Notes: a model not told the origin generated them from the letters alone. DNA of 64,000 nt from Maribacter vaceletii (GCF_003634105.1 NZ_RBIQ01000007.1:1488001-1552000), one strand, 5' to 3'; positions 10,101-18,239 are shown, counted from the stretch's first letter. Numbers and translations are program-made.

Positions 10101-11797
10101 CTTTGGCTTAAGGCATCACAATATTGTAAGTTTGTTGCACCTAGATTTATTCCGGAGTTTACAGTTTGTGCAGACCAAGCTATTAAAGTATTGTCATAAT
10201 TTTCTTGTGATAAACCACTATTTGACAACATATTTGCCATGTTGGTTACAGAAGAAATATCCCAAACACCCAAGTTTTGGTTGAAAGTGCTGGCAGAAGT
10301 AAACATACCAGACATATTGGTGATACTAGATGTATTCCAGCCCGTTATATCTTGATTAAAAGAACTTGCACGATTAAACATATTTTGGAAACTAGTAACA
10401 TTGCTGAGGTTCCATAAATTTAATGGTTGATTGAAACTTGAAGCCCTATCAAACATTGATGAAACATTATCTACATTAATTATATTCCAATTGTTTAGAG
10501 GTTGATTAAATACCTGTGCCCGTTGGAACATTGTAGACATGTTTGTGACACTACTAACGTTCCACCCACTTATATCTTGATTAAAAACATCTGTTTGCGA
10601 AAACATACCTTGCATATTGGTGACATTGCTCACATCCCATCCGCTAATATCTTGGTTAAAACCAGAGTTGTCTCTAAACATGTAACTCATGTTCGTTACG
10701 TTACTAACATTCCAATTGTCTAGTGGTTGGTTGTAAACTTGTCCCCAAATGTAACCATCGAACATACTAGACATATCTGTGGCATTTGTTACAACCCAAC
10801 TATTTAAAGGTTGGTTAAATGTTCTATTTCTTTGAAACATTAATGAGAAATCAAGAACAGAAGAAACGTTCCAACTTGCTAAGGGTTGGTTATATTGGCC
10901 ATGCCTGAACATACTGGACATAGTGGTTACACTACTAACATTCCAGTTGTCTATTGGTTGATTAAAACCTGAACCATCAAACATAGCTGTCATATCTGTA
11001 ACACTGCTAACGTCCCAGTTATTTAAAGGTCTATTAAAGGCATTAGTATAGGAAAATGTTTGAGACATGTCAGTAACATTGCTAACATTCCAATTATTTA
11101 TATTTTGATTAAAACGTCCTGCAGCTATAAACATTCCTTTCATAGTGGTAACTGATGAAGTGTTCCAATTATCCAAGGGTTGATTAAAAGCTGTGCTTTT
11201 AAATGTCTCGGACATATCGGTAACGGAGTTTGTTGTCCATGTATCAACAGGTCTATCAAAAATGGAACAACCAGAAAAGATTCCTGAAATATCTGTTATT
11301 GTGGAAACGTCCCAATTATTCACAATTCCGGTGAATGAAGTACCTTCTCTAAACATATTTTTTAGAGAAGTAACTTGACTTAAATTTGGGGCGTCAATTA
11401 AATCAAAATTCAAATTTTCACAACCATAAAAAGCATTTTCCATGGTTTGCCACTGAATATCTCCCCATGCAAGTATTTCTATAATTTTTAATTTATCATT
11501 AGCATTTTCATCATTAAAATAAATAGATGGGAATGTACCGCTAATGCTAACGGTATAACTGCCAGCAGTTGCATAGGTATGTGTAATAGTACCAATTACT
11601 CCAGTGTCCGATAATCCATCTCCCCAATCTACATCATAATTATAGGTAGTGTATGCAGGGTTTGTAGGTATAGTAATTTCGTTATTGGCAGAAGAGCCAG
11701 TCTCGGTATTATTGGTATTCCAAGTAGATTCAAAATTTTGTCCTAAAACGCAAAAACTAAAAAATAAGAAGAGTGTGGTGAGTATATGTTTTATCAT
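4133..11797 (-). CDS. Giant BspA-repeat / Fn3-like surface protein with type IX sorting domain
   Basis: The 2554-residue protein has a signal peptide (1-19) and a PKD-like domain (about 25-110, VDWGDG...HTYATAGSYTV). A first BspA/DUF285 repeat block (about 135-535) follows, then one Fn3-like module, a second PKD-like domain and a second BspA block (about 815-1335). Eleven Fn3-like modules of about 85-95 residues come next, of the form C..L..P.NGATDV...W....ADGYKL...PYN..GDA.GC..ESF. It ends with a gliding-motility-associated domain (SPDGDGINDYW, VMIYNRWGD, GTYFFNIQVEG), which marks type B type IX secretion. A role as an adhesin is inferred; no catalytic domain is visible. Confidence 0.92.
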   Translation of the reverse strand: MIKHILTTLFLFFSFCVLGQNFESTWNTNNTETGSSANNEITIPTNPAYTTYNYDVDWGDGLSDTGVIGTITHTYATAGSYTVSISGTFPSIYFNDENANDKLKIIEILAWGDIQWQTMENAFYGCENLNFDLIDAPNLSQVTSLKNMFREGTSFTGIVNNWDVSTITDISGIFSGCSIFDRPVDTWTTNSVTDMSETFKSTAFNQPLDNWNTSSVTTMKGMFIAAGRFNQNINNWNVSNVTDMSQTFSYTNAFNRPLNNWDVSSVTDMTAMFDGSGFNQPIDNWNVSSVTTMSSMFRHGQYNQPLASWNVSSVLDFSLMFQRNRTFNQPLNSWVVTNATDMSSMFDGYIWGQVYNQPLDNWNVSNVTNMSYMFRDNSGFNQDISGWDVSNVTNMQGMFSQTDVFNQDISGWNVSSVTNMSTMFQRAQVFNQPLNNWNIINVDNVSSMFDRASSFNQPLNLWNLSNVTSFQNMFNRASSFNQDITGWNTSSITNMSGMFTSASTFNQNLGVWDISSVTNMANMLSNSGLSQENYDNTLIAWSAQTVNSGINLGATNLQYCDALSQRQSLIDDDGWTITGDAVNCSYVLCTEITMPHASDTATPANSDIRWDPAPNATGYKVTLEIERGGVRNYATIGGNTANNYDVGNTVGLDFTNEFMANDTVYVTVVPYNGEGDAVGCQEISFTVVESWVNRTDVFKITIDTRNLDSNSTAANQYRIELNDGYPDYLTYDFNIDWGDGQYDNNVSTDITHTYLTPGIYTIAIIGDFPSFRQDSSNKDNLKLISMDQWGDQVWQSMNQAFYFCENMEYNATDIPNLTQVTNMSRMFRRAWLFNNDINNWDVSNVTNMSNMFYQAYIFNQPLNNWDVSNVTTMDNMFNAAQAFNQNIDTWDVENVTSMQYMFANTDAFDQPLNSWNVSNVTAMRSMFQRAELFDQPLNNWIVTNVTSMEEMFNSAELFNQNIDNWDVSNVTSMRGMFNTARAYDSPLNSWDVGNVTNMESMFSTTPLFNQPLSNWNVSNVTNMRSMFSGSTLFDQDIDSWNVTNVLNTSYMFSYATAFNQPLNSWDVNSVVNMSAMFRGSGTFNQSLDNWDVSAVANMSQMFEDATLFNQPINTWNVSSVTLMESMFEDAAVFNQNLNNWNTAVVTNFEAMFKNALAFNEPISNWNTGEALTMQEMFSGATAFNQNIDPWNVSFVTTMRAMFNGATSYNQTMNSWNVASVTTMEDMFKDASTFNENIGDWNVRGVTTMEEMFSGATAFNQDLNNWRIAGVSNMDYMFRNASAYNQPMDLWNPGNVTMRSMFDNAIALNQSLADWDVNGVTDMRDMLDNTALIRENYDTTLIAWSEQNLTTGITLGAEDLPYCDAQEERQSMIDNFGWTFDQDVRDCPIPDCTLLTSPLNGDTDVPVNTNITWEHALYAEGYRLTVGTTAGGNDIVDNITITNETSYEFASDFNTGDTIYVTLIPFNTEGDAVGPCAEESFTISSSPATIPECTSLTEPLHAATDVAVTSDLSWNPISNADGYKITVGTSTGASDILNAEDVNNVTSYDFTSDLPEDSDIFVTIIPYNDEGDADSCTEESFHTEIIPVPPTCTNLTSPVNGATDIAIDTHLSWTAVSNATGYLVIVGTTSGGIEIVNNADVVGANTYDIPVDLQEARMHYVTIIPYNAEGDATGCIEETFTTGDSTSPPSCTTLTAPINGATAVDPATNLSWTELTSATGYKLSVGTSSGGSDIYSGDVTNVLTHDLASDLPESTVIYVTVTPYNTNGDAVGCTEESFTTDGAPLCTTLATPANGATNVPVDTSIEWNASSNTDGYKLTVTASNSTANNLTDFDVTTGTTYNFANDFERGETVTVTIVPYNSTGDAVGPCSSESFTIIPPPVPTCTTLTTPTNGAVDVALATNLEWNASANADGYKLTVLASSSTANNITDEDITAGTTYIFANDFEQGETVTVTIIPYNSVGDAIGCSSESFTIKAVPNCTNLITPANGATDVAVNTTIEWTSITDADGYKLTVNASTSTVNNVTELDITSGATYTFTNDFEQGETVTVTLVPYNTAGDAIGCTSESFTIKPVPTCTNLITPANGTTDVAVATNIEWNAASNANGYKLTVTASSSTANNVTNLDITTGTTYNFTNDFEQGETVTVTLVPYNEVGDAIGCTAETFTIKSVPLCTNLIAPLNNAVVTEVNEITWNTATNADGYKLSITGSNTTANNQTDLIVTGNSHTFSDDFAPGEVVTVTIIPYNEVGDAIGCTSESFTVRPIPPCTNLMSPLNNATEVSVLTDISWNPSFDADGYRISVGISPNGTEIVNNEDVASLTSYTFAEDLPSESLIYVSIVPYNTSGEAVGCTSESFETEIIVPTCSQLSSPFNGENEVPLESSISWEEVEKTDGYRLSLGTSPGGTDIVNNLDMGTNTNYAPMEEYPFDTQIYVTITPYNSKGDAIQCEEQSFTTVIPEDETKYGFSPDGDGINDYWHIDNIEYYPENIVMIYNRWGDAVFEIKNYDNNSAVFRGDANLKTKMGAGQLPEGTYFFNIQVEGETILGKTKGYVVIKR
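4440..7650 (-). repeat. Eleven tandem Fn3-like modules in the giant surface protein
   Basis: Each module begins near a C-x-x-L-x-x-P motif and ends near E-(E/S)-S/T-F. The modules between about 5000 and 6450 are the most alike even at DNA level; for example the segments encoding DFEQGETVTVT recur almost unchanged. This suggests recent duplication and makes the stretch prone to recombination or assembly collapse. Confidence 0.8.
7796..9345 (-). repeat. Second BspA/DUF285 repeat block
   Basis: Units of about 33 residues recur with the core FNQPLNNWDVSNVTNMSSMF, each centred on a W-(D/N)-V and a final M-F. The block follows a PKD-like domain, exactly as the first block does. The gene therefore contains a duplicated PKD-BspA-Fn3 cassette. 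Confidence 0.8.
10190..11400 (-). repeat. First BspA/DUF285 repeat block
   Basis: Units of about 33 residues (core FNQ.L..WNVS.VT.M..MF) run without interruption. They end in YDNTLIAWSAQ and a Cys-containing closing segment; the same closing arrangement (YDTTLIAWSEQ) ends the second block. Confidence 0.8.
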
Positions 11798-11906
11798 GGT
11801 AAGTTTGGATGTTATGTGGTAACGATTAGTTTTTTCAAATATGATAAACCCTTTAGATGATTTACAGTTTTTGTTGTGAACCTTGTTTTTTTATAGGTAA
11901 ACAAGA

Positions 11907-11914
11907 CAAAAGTA
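11907..11914 (-). promoter_or_regulatory. Possible -7 box upstream of the giant surface-protein gene
   Basis: The minus strand reads TACTTTTG, a match to the Bacteroidota -7 consensus TAnnTTTG, about 110 bases upstream of the start codon. No matching TTG was found at the usual spacing, so the call is weak. The rest of 11798-11998 shows no gene or convincing structure. Confidence 0.3.
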
Positions 11915-11998
11915 AGAGTAGATGTGCGTGTAAAACAGACTGAAAACAGGGGTAGTTATTAGGCTGCAAGTAGCCTTTTTTAACTTTTTAGCACACAA

Positions 11999-12044
11999 AA
12001 AAAGCGTTAATTAAATAGAAATTTCTATTTAATTAACGCTTTTT
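11999..12044. terminator. Perfect 46-bp palindromic terminator after argH
   Basis: The sequence is an uninterrupted palindrome centred between 12021 and 12022, with 23-bp arms (AAAAAGCGTTAATTAAATAG... and its complement). On the minus strand it begins 21 bases after the argH stop and is followed by a run of U, so it should end the arginine/proline operon. The A/T flanks make it potentially bidirectional. Confidence 0.85.
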
Positions 12045-12065
12045 AAAGCCCTAAAAATGGATGCT

Positions 12066-13343
12066 TTACACTTTATTCATTTTCTCGCGAATTTCATTTA
12101 AACATAGGTTTCCTAAACTACCATCATGCGTGTGTTTAATATCTTTTTTAGGAGAAAAAGTACCTTCATTTATTTCCATTCCCATTTTCTTATAGGCATC
12201 TCTAAAAGGTATGCCACTAAGAACTAACTCGTTTAAAGTATCTACACTAAAAAGATAATCGTACTTAGGATCTTCTAAAATGCCAGTATTAACTTTTACT
12301 TCTTTTAGACTAAAAGTTAAGATATCTAAACAGGATTTTAATTCTTGTATCGCAGGGACTAGTACTTCTTTAACTAATTGTAAATCTCTATGATAACCGC
12401 TAGGAAGGTTATTTGTTATAAGAATTAATTGATTAGGTACTGCTTGTATTTTATTACACTTACCACGTACCAATTCAAACACATCTGGATTTTTCTTATG
12501 AGGCATTATACTACTTCCTGTGGTAAGTTCATCTGGGAAGGTAATAAAATCGAAATTTTGGCTCATATATAAACAAATATCCATTGCCATTTTAGAGAGG
12601 GTAGCGGCAATACTACTCATTCCAAAAGCAGTAGCCTTTTCTACTTTTCCTCTTCCCATTTGTGCAGCTACTACATTGTACTTTTGTGTAGCAAAGCCCA
12701 TTTCTTTAGTAGTAAAGCTTCTATCTATTGGGAAAGAACTACCGTAACCAGCAGCACTCCCAAGTGGATTTTGGTCAGCAATTTTATAGGCAGCATCAAT
12801 AAAATATAAATCATCTACTAAACTTTCTGCATAGGCAGAAAACCAAAGCCCAAAAGAAGATGGCATTGCTATTTGTAAATGTGTATATCCTGGTAATAAA
12901 ACAGTTTTATACTTGTCTGCAAGATTAATTAAAAGACTAAAAAGTGACTTTGTTTGCTCCTTAATTTCTTCTAATTCATTTTTTAAATACAAATGCATAG
13001 CTACCAAAACTTGGTCGTTTCTGGAACGTGCAGTGTGTATTTTTTTACCGGTATCGCCGAGCTTTTCAATTAGCAAAAACTCAATCTTAGAGTGCATATC
13101 TTCAAAAGAATCTTCAATAGTAAAAGAGCCTTTTTCTATAGATTTAGCAATAAGGTCTAATTCTTTTACAAGGGCATCGGTCTCTTTTTGGGTAAGTAAG
13201 CCTATTTTTCCTAGCATTTTAGCATGTGCAGTAGAGGCGATTACATCATATTTAGCAAGCTGCAAATCTAGTTCTCTATCATTACCTACTGTAAAGTGGT
13301 CTATTTTTTTATCGGTACTAAATCCTTTATCCCAGAGTTTCAT
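12066..13343 (-). CDS. argH: Argininosuccinate lyase
   Basis: ArgH cleaves argininosuccinate to arginine and fumarate, the last step of the pathway. The 425-residue protein has the fumarase/aspartase superfamily signature GSSIMPHKKNPDVFE, the HTARSRNDQV segment that binds substrate, and LPGYTHLQIAMPSSFG. It is somewhat shorter than the enterobacterial enzyme of about 457 residues, with the difference at the C-terminus. It is the final gene of the operon, separated from argE by a 76-bp gap containing a long hairpin, and is followed by a strong terminator. Confidence 0.95.
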   Translation of the reverse strand: MKLWDKGFSTDKKIDHFTVGNDRELDLQLAKYDVIASTAHAKMLGKIGLLTQKETDALVKELDLIAKSIEKGSFTIEDSFEDMHSKIEFLLIEKLGDTGKKIHTARSRNDQVLVAMHLYLKNELEEIKEQTKSLFSLLINLADKYKTVLLPGYTHLQIAMPSSFGLWFSAYAESLVDDLYFIDAAYKIADQNPLGSAAGYGSSFPIDRSFTTKEMGFATQKYNVVAAQMGRGKVEKATAFGMSSIAATLSKMAMDICLYMSQNFDFITFPDELTTGSSIMPHKKNPDVFELVRGKCNKIQAVPNQLILITNNLPSGYHRDLQLVKEVLVPAIQELKSCLDILTFSLKEVKVNTGILEDPKYDYLFSVDTLNELVLSGIPFRDAYKKMGMEINEGTFSPKKDIKHTHDGSLGNLCLNEIREKMNKV

Positions 13344-13360
13344 TTTTTTAAGTATTAAGT

Positions 13361-13424
13361 AATTAGTACTAAGTACAAAGTTAGTGATTAAGAAAAACTT
13401 AATACTTTGTACTTAGTACTTAAT
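13361..13424. repeat. Long inverted repeat between argE and argH
   Basis: AGTACTAAGTACAAAGT (13365-13381) and its exact complement (13404-13420) form a 17-bp stem. An inner stem ATTAAG/CTTAAT (13387-13392 with 13398-13403) closes an AAAAA loop, and AATT pairs extend the base past a one-base bulge. No U-run follows on the minus strand, so it is not an ordinary terminator. The left half resembles the element at 20226-20256 (25 of 31 bases). Confidence 0.7.
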
Positions 13425-14490
13425 TCTGTTTTAAAAATCCTTCTAATATTTTAATGTATAAATCTATACCTTCTTCAATTTCATTTACATAAATAAATTC
13501 ATCGGCAGAATGTGAACGGGTGCTATCTCCTGGCCCCAATTTTACAGATTGACAAGTTAATGCTGCTTGGTCGGATAGGGTTGGGGAGCCATAGGTACTC
13601 CTTCCTAATGCTACACCACTTTTTACCAATGCATGGTCTTTATCTATTTTGGATGAGTTTAGTTTAAGTCCACGTTCTTGAATTTCACAAGGGGCTTCAG
13701 CTTTTAATAAATCTGCAATTTCTTTATTGGTGTAGCTGTCGTTTACACGAACATCTATTACAAGTTCTACTTGTGCTGGAACTACGTTATGCTGACTACC
13801 GGCATTTATTTGTGTTACCGTAAGTTTTACATCTCCAAGAGCTTCAGAAGTTTTTTCAAATTTATAATTCTTAAACCAATCTAAAACCTCAATAGTATTA
13901 TAAATAGAATTATTATCATTAGGGTGCGCTGCATGTGATGGTGTTCCTTTTACAACAGCATCAAAAACTACCAACCCTTTTTCTGCGATTGCTAATTGCA
14001 TTAGTGTTGGCTCGCCAACAATAGCAACATCAATTTTTGGTAGACTAGGTAGTAAGCCGCGTAGGCTATTTACTCCAGCATTTTCCTCTTCAGCAGAAGC
14101 CACCATTAAAATATTATGGCTGAGGTTTTCTTTGGCATAAAAAGTAACAAATGTAGCGAGTAGTGACACCAAACATCCACCAGCATCATTACTACCCAAA
14201 CCGTATAATTTACCATCTATTACTTCTGGTAAAAAAGGATCTCTAGTGTACGCTTTATTGGGCTTTACGGTGTCATGATGTGAGTTTAATAATAAGGTTG
14301 GTTTGCTATCATCCCAATATTTGTTTTTTGCGTAAACATTATTATTTTCTCTAGTAAAAGGAATAGAAAAACTAGTGAACCATGCCTCAATTGCATCGGC
14401 AGTTTTATCTTCTTCTTTAGAAAAAGATTCTATACTTATAAGCTCTTTTAATAAAGAAATGGCTTTTTCTGTTAGTGCTTTCTGTTCCAT
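13420..14490 (-). CDS. argE: M20 deacylase of arginine synthesis (N-acylcitrulline/acylornithine deacylase)
   Basis: The 356-residue M20-family metallopeptidase carries the two-zinc motifs NSHHDT, GSNDAGGC and ASAEEENAG, with a late SHSADEF histidine. In pathways where carbamoylation happens on the acylated amine, as the neighbouring ArgF' implies, the natural substrate is N-acetyl- or N-succinyl-citrulline rather than acylornithine. It sits 1 bp after argB in the operon. The exact acyl group cannot be read from the sequence. Confidence 0.88.
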   Translation of the reverse strand: MEQKALTEKAISLLKELISIESFSKEEDKTADAIEAWFTSFSIPFTRENNNVYAKNKYWDDSKPTLLLNSHHDTVKPNKAYTRDPFLPEVIDGKLYGLGSNDAGGCLVSLLATFVTFYAKENLSHNILMVASAEEENAGVNSLRGLLPSLPKIDVAIVGEPTLMQLAIAEKGLVVFDAVVKGTPSHAAHPNDNNSIYNTIEVLDWFKNYKFEKTSEALGDVKLTVTQINAGSQHNVVPAQVELVIDVRVNDSYTNKEIADLLKAEAPCEIQERGLKLNSSKIDKDHALVKSGVALGRSTYGSPTLSDQAALTCQSVKLGPGDSTRSHSADEFIYVNEIEEGIDLYIKILEGFLKQN

Positions 14491-14491
14491 C

Positions 14492-15271
14492 TTATAATGT
14501 TATTGTTGTAAATAAGCTAGCATTTGGTTGTATCATTTCAATATTTCCTAAACAGACTTTACCAACGTTATTTTGTAATGCATGAAAGCAATTTTCTAGT
14601 TTAGGAAGCATGCCATCTGCAATTATTTTTTGTTCTAAAAGCTCTTTGTATTTGTTAGAATCTATATGTTTTACCACAGAATCTTCATCTTCAATACGCA
14701 TTAAAACTCCTTTTTTTTCAAAGGAATAGTATAAAGTAGTATTATATAATTTGCTCATCCCAATTGCTACTTCAGATGCTATAGTATCTGCGTTTGTATT
14801 TAAGATGTTTCCTTCGCCATCATGAGATAAGGCGCAAAAAACAGGAGTTACACCAGAGGTAATAAGTGTGTTTAAAAAATCTGCATTTATACCATCTATA
14901 TCGCCAACAAAACCAAAATCTACCTCTTTTACAGGCCTTTTATGAGCTTGTATAACATTACCATCGGCACCACTTAAACCTATAGCATTAGTTCCATTTG
15001 CTTGTAAGCTTGCAACTATGTTTTTATTAGTTAACCCGCCATAAACCATGGTAATTATTTCTAAGCTTTTAGCATCTGTAACTCTACGACCATTTACCAT
15101 TTGGGATTCTATTCCTAGTTTGGATGCTAATTGCGTAGCTAGTTTACCCCCACCATGTACTAGTATTTTTGCTCCTTTTAGTTGAGAAAAAAAGGTTAAA
15201 AATTTAGCAAGTTCTGTTTTGTTTTCAATTACATTACCTCCTATTTTTACGATAGATAGTTTCTCTTTCAT
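14492..15271 (-). CDS. argB: N-acetyl(succinyl)glutamate kinase
   Basis: This 259-residue amino-acid kinase phosphorylates the gamma-carboxyl of N-acylglutamate. It has KIGGNVIEN at the N-terminus, LVHGGGKLATQLASKLG for substrate and phosphate binding, an NTNADTIASEVA segment and DGMLPKLENC. The stop overlaps the next unit tightly, with argF' ending on the same base, which implies translational coupling. By pathway context the substrate may be N-succinylglutamate, as in Bacteroides. Confidence 0.92.
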   Translation of the reverse strand: MKEKLSIVKIGGNVIENKTELAKFLTFFSQLKGAKILVHGGGKLATQLASKLGIESQMVNGRRVTDAKSLEIITMVYGGLTNKNIVASLQANGTNAIGLSGADGNVIQAHKRPVKEVDFGFVGDIDGINADFLNTLITSGVTPVFCALSHDGEGNILNTNADTIASEVAIGMSKLYNTTLYYSFEKKGVLMRIEDEDSVVKHIDSNKYKELLEQKIIADGMLPKLENCFHALQNNVGKVCLGNIEMIQPNASLFTTITL

Positions 15272-16209
15272 TATAGGTTTTCTAATATTTTTTTAAGTAC
15301 TATTTGTGCAGCGTACGTTCTATTATTTGCTTGTTGTATAACTATAGATTGTTCACTGTCTAAAACAGCATCGTTAACTACGACATTTCTACGAACAGGT
15401 AAACAGTGCATAAATTTTGCTTTGCCTAATTTTTCTTTAGTCATCATCCAAGATTCATCTTGATTTAAAACTTTTCCATAATTGGCATAACTACTCCAGT
15501 TTTTTACCGAAACAAAATCGGCATTTTCTAAAGCTTTTTCTTGGTTATTTTCTATGGTTACACCATTTGTAATTTTAGGGTCTAACTCGTATCCTTTTGG
15601 GTGTGTTAAAACAAATTCTGCATCTTGTAACTGCATCATTTCTATAAAAGAATTAGCTACTGCATGTGGTAATGCTTTAGGGTGCGGTGCCCAGGATAAA
15701 ACTACTTTGGGTCTTTTCTTTGTTTTATTTTCGTCTATGGTAATAGCATCTGCTAAGCCCTGTAAAGGGTGCCCAACAGAGCTTTCCATATTTAAAATGG
15801 GAACAGAAGCATATTCTTTAAAGCCATTTAAAACCACTTCGGCTTTGTCTTTTTCTTTGTCTGTTAGTCCTGCAAATGCTCTAATGCCAATAATATCGCA
15901 GTATTGAGAAACAACCTGAGCAGCTTCTTTTATATGTTCTGATGTGCCTTGGTTCATGATAGTACCATCTTCATATTCTAATGCCCAACCTTCGTTACCA
16001 AAGTTCATAACCATTACTTCTAAACCTAAATTTGTTGCAGCTTTTTGCGTGCTTAAACGGGTACGTAAAGAGTTATTAAAGAAAAGAAGACCAATAGTCT
16101 TATTTGCACCAAGAGCAACATTGGCTTTTGGGTTTTTTTTAAGGTTTTTAGCTTCTTCTACTAGTTTTGGAAGAGAATCAATATCGTTTATAGAAAGATA
16201 GTTTTTCAT
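15271..16209 (-). CDS. argF': N-acetyl/N-succinyl-ornithine carbamoyltransferase
   Basis: The 312-residue transcarbamylase has NNSLRTRLST for carbamoyl phosphate, HPLQGLADA, and HCLPVRRN, a hallmark of the acylornithine-using branch rather than classical OTCase. As I recall the literature, the residue at about position 90-92 sets acyl choice: Glu favours acetyl, while Pro (native in B. fragilis) or Ser favours succinyl. Here it is Ser90 (GTSEHIKEAA), which suggests succinylornithine. That reading relies on remembered mutational work and needs an alignment. Confidence 0.9.
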   Translation of the reverse strand: MKNYLSINDIDSLPKLVEEAKNLKKNPKANVALGANKTIGLLFFNNSLRTRLSTQKAATNLGLEVMVMNFGNEGWALEYEDGTIMNQGTSEHIKEAAQVVSQYCDIIGIRAFAGLTDKEKDKAEVVLNGFKEYASVPILNMESSVGHPLQGLADAITIDENKTKKRPKVVLSWAPHPKALPHAVANSFIEMMQLQDAEFVLTHPKGYELDPKITNGVTIENNQEKALENADFVSVKNWSSYANYGKVLNQDESWMMTKEKLGKAKFMHCLPVRRNVVVNDAVLDSEQSIVIQQANNRTYAAQIVLKKILENL

Positions 16210-16234
16210 TTAAAAGGTATTAAAGTGTAACCTA

Positions 16235-17002
16235 TTATTCTTGGGTTACTTTTGTAAAATTACTTTTATTATTAATGGCGTCTAGAATAAAATTTTCTTT
16301 TAATCCGTTTACAATCCATGTTTCAATATTCGCTTTTTGAGCTATGGTTGCAGCCTCAATTTTAGATTGCATTCCGCCAGTACCATGCGATGATTTTTCA
16401 TCACTAATTTCATTCTTTAATATAGTTAAATCACTAACCGCAGTAATAGTTTTTGGTAGGTTATTATTAATAGATTCCTTTGTGTAAATACCGTCTGTAT
16501 TGGTTGCAATTAGTAACAAATCGGCTTGTAATAATGCTGCCGTAAGTGCTGCTAACTTATCATTATCTCCAAATTTTATTTCATCGGTAGAAACGGTATC
16601 ATTCTCATTAATAATTGGAATAAAGTTGTTAGATACTAATACATCAATAGTGTTTTTAATATTGATTTGCGATTCTTTTTTTTCAAAATCTGAATAAGAT
16701 AATAAACATTGCGATGTAAAAAGGCCTAGTTCTCTAAAGTTCTCTTGAAAAATTCGCATAAGGTGGGGTTGTCCAATAGATGCTAAAGCTTGTTTAACAT
16801 TAATTTCTTCTCCGTTATGCTCTAGTTTTACGAACTGTTTAGCTGCAGCAATAGCTCCGGAACTAACAATTATAAATTCGTAGTCTTCTTTTAAACTAGC
16901 AACTTGCCTTCCAATATCCTCGATTTTACCTCTAGAAATATGGTCGGTTTCTTTAGTTAGGGTATTAGAACCAATTTTAAGTAAGATTCTTTTTTTCTTC
17001 AT
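16235..17002 (-). CDS. proB: Glutamate 5-kinase, short form without PUA domain
   Basis: ProB makes gamma-glutamyl phosphate, the first step to proline. The 255-residue protein is just the amino-acid kinase domain: LLKIGSNTLT, IVSSGAIAAAKQF, NENDTVSTDEIKFGDNDKLAA, and GTGGMQSKIEAA. The C-terminal PUA domain of the E. coli enzyme (about 367 residues) is absent. It lies between argF' and proA in the mixed operon. Confidence 0.92.
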   Translation of the reverse strand: MKKKRILLKIGSNTLTKETDHISRGKIEDIGRQVASLKEDYEFIIVSSGAIAAAKQFVKLEHNGEEINVKQALASIGQPHLMRIFQENFRELGLFTSQCLLSYSDFEKKESQINIKNTIDVLVSNNFIPIINENDTVSTDEIKFGDNDKLAALTAALLQADLLLIATNTDGIYTKESINNNLPKTITAVSDLTILKNEISDEKSSHGTGGMQSKIEAATIAQKANIETWIVNGLKENFILDAINNKSNFTKVTQE

Positions 17003-17042
17003 GCCTATTTTTTCATCTTCCTTGATTATAAAGAGAATGCCT

Positions 17043-18239
17043 TTATCTTATTTGCCCATTACCTAAAATGTACCATTTATTGGTTACTAAATGCTGTAAT
17101 CCTATTGGTCCACGTTGGTGTAATTTATCGGTACTTATCGCTAGTTCTCCTCCTAAGCCAAATTGCCCACCATCTGTAAATCTTGTAGATGCATTGTGGT
17201 ACACAGCAGCAGTATCTACCAACTGCATAAAGGTATTAGCGGTATCTTTATTTGCGGTTATAATTGCTGCGGAATGACCGCCTCCGTATTTGTTAATTTT
17301 AGTAATTGCATCTTCTAAAGAAGGGACTTGACCAAAAACAATTTTATAATCTAAGAACTCCTGATACCAAATATTTTCATCTTTAATGGTTGATGTTCCT
17401 TCTAGTGATGAGAAAGCTTCGTCTGTAATAATTTCAACGTTACTTTTCTTAAGTTCAGCCATTAAGTGTTGCACAAATTGTTGTTTTCTTGGTAAATTTG
17501 CTGCTATAAGTACTTTGTCTAATGCATTACATGCCGATATTTTTGTTGTTTTTGCATTTATGATAATATCTAGTGCCATTTGCAAATCTGCCTCAGTATC
17601 TATATAAACAAAATTGTTGCCACGCCCACTAATAATAACAGGGCAAGTGGCATATTGTTTTACAAAAGCAATTAGTCTTTCCCCTCCTCTTGGTACAATT
17701 AGATCTAGTTTTTGGGTCGGATTTTCTAAAAATTCTTGTGTTTGTTTTCTATCAAATTGTAAATAAGTAACCCAGTCTTTGGCGCAATTATGTACATCTA
17801 AAGCTTTGTGCCATAAATTTACTAACACCAAATTACTGTTTACGGATTCTTTACCACCTTTTAAAAGTATTTTGTTTCCAGATTTAAATGCAATACCTGC
17901 AGCTTCAATAGTAACATCTGGTCTAGATTCGTAAATAATTAAAATAGTCCCAAAAGGAGCTGTTTTATTACTTACTTGAATACCATTGTCGTGCGTGAAG
18001 GCAAAACGTTCAACCCCTAAAGGGTCTGGCTCGTTAGCAAGTTGCTTTAAGGATAATACCATGCCGTCTATTTTATCCTGGTCTACCTTTAGACGATCAC
18101 GCATAGAAATATCATCGCCGTTATAGGATTCCAAATCTGTGATATTAGCTTTTAATAATTCCGATTTATGCTCTAGAATTAGCTCTGCCATAGTTAGCAG
18201 GACAGCATTACGTTCTTGTATGTTTAATAGAATACTCAC
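17043..18239 (-). CDS. proA: Gamma-glutamyl phosphate reductase
   Basis: ProA reduces gamma-glutamyl phosphate to glutamate semialdehyde. The 398-residue ALDH-like protein shows APFGTILIIYESRPDVT, LKGGKESVNSN, the PRGGERLIAFV segment, and the catalytic-cysteine region KTTKISACNALDK. C-terminal STRFTDGGQFGLGGE and HQRGPIGL are family hallmarks. It shares its first base with the end of argD, so the two are translationally coupled. Confidence 0.95.
   Translation of the reverse strand: MSILLNIQERNAVLLTMAELILEHKSELLKANITDLESYNGDDISMRDRLKVDQDKIDGMVLSLKQLANEPDPLGVERFAFTHDNGIQVSNKTAPFGTILIIYESRPDVTIEAAGIAFKSGNKILLKGGKESVNSNLVLVNLWHKALDVHNCAKDWVTYLQFDRKQTQEFLENPTQKLDLIVPRGGERLIAFVKQYATCPVIISGRGNNFVYIDTEADLQMALDIIINAKTTKISACNALDKVLIAANLPRKQQFVQHLMAELKKSNVEIITDEAFSSLEGTSTIKDENIWYQEFLDYKIVFGQVPSLEDAITKINKYGGGHSAAIITANKDTANTFMQLVDTAAVYHNASTRFTDGGQFGLGGELAISTDKLHQRGPIGLQHLVTNKWYILGNGQIR

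Noticed and set aside
13361-13424. Transcription terminator between argE and argH
   Set aside because: The hairpin is long and AT-rich, but no U-run follows on the minus strand, and argH would be left without a promoter.
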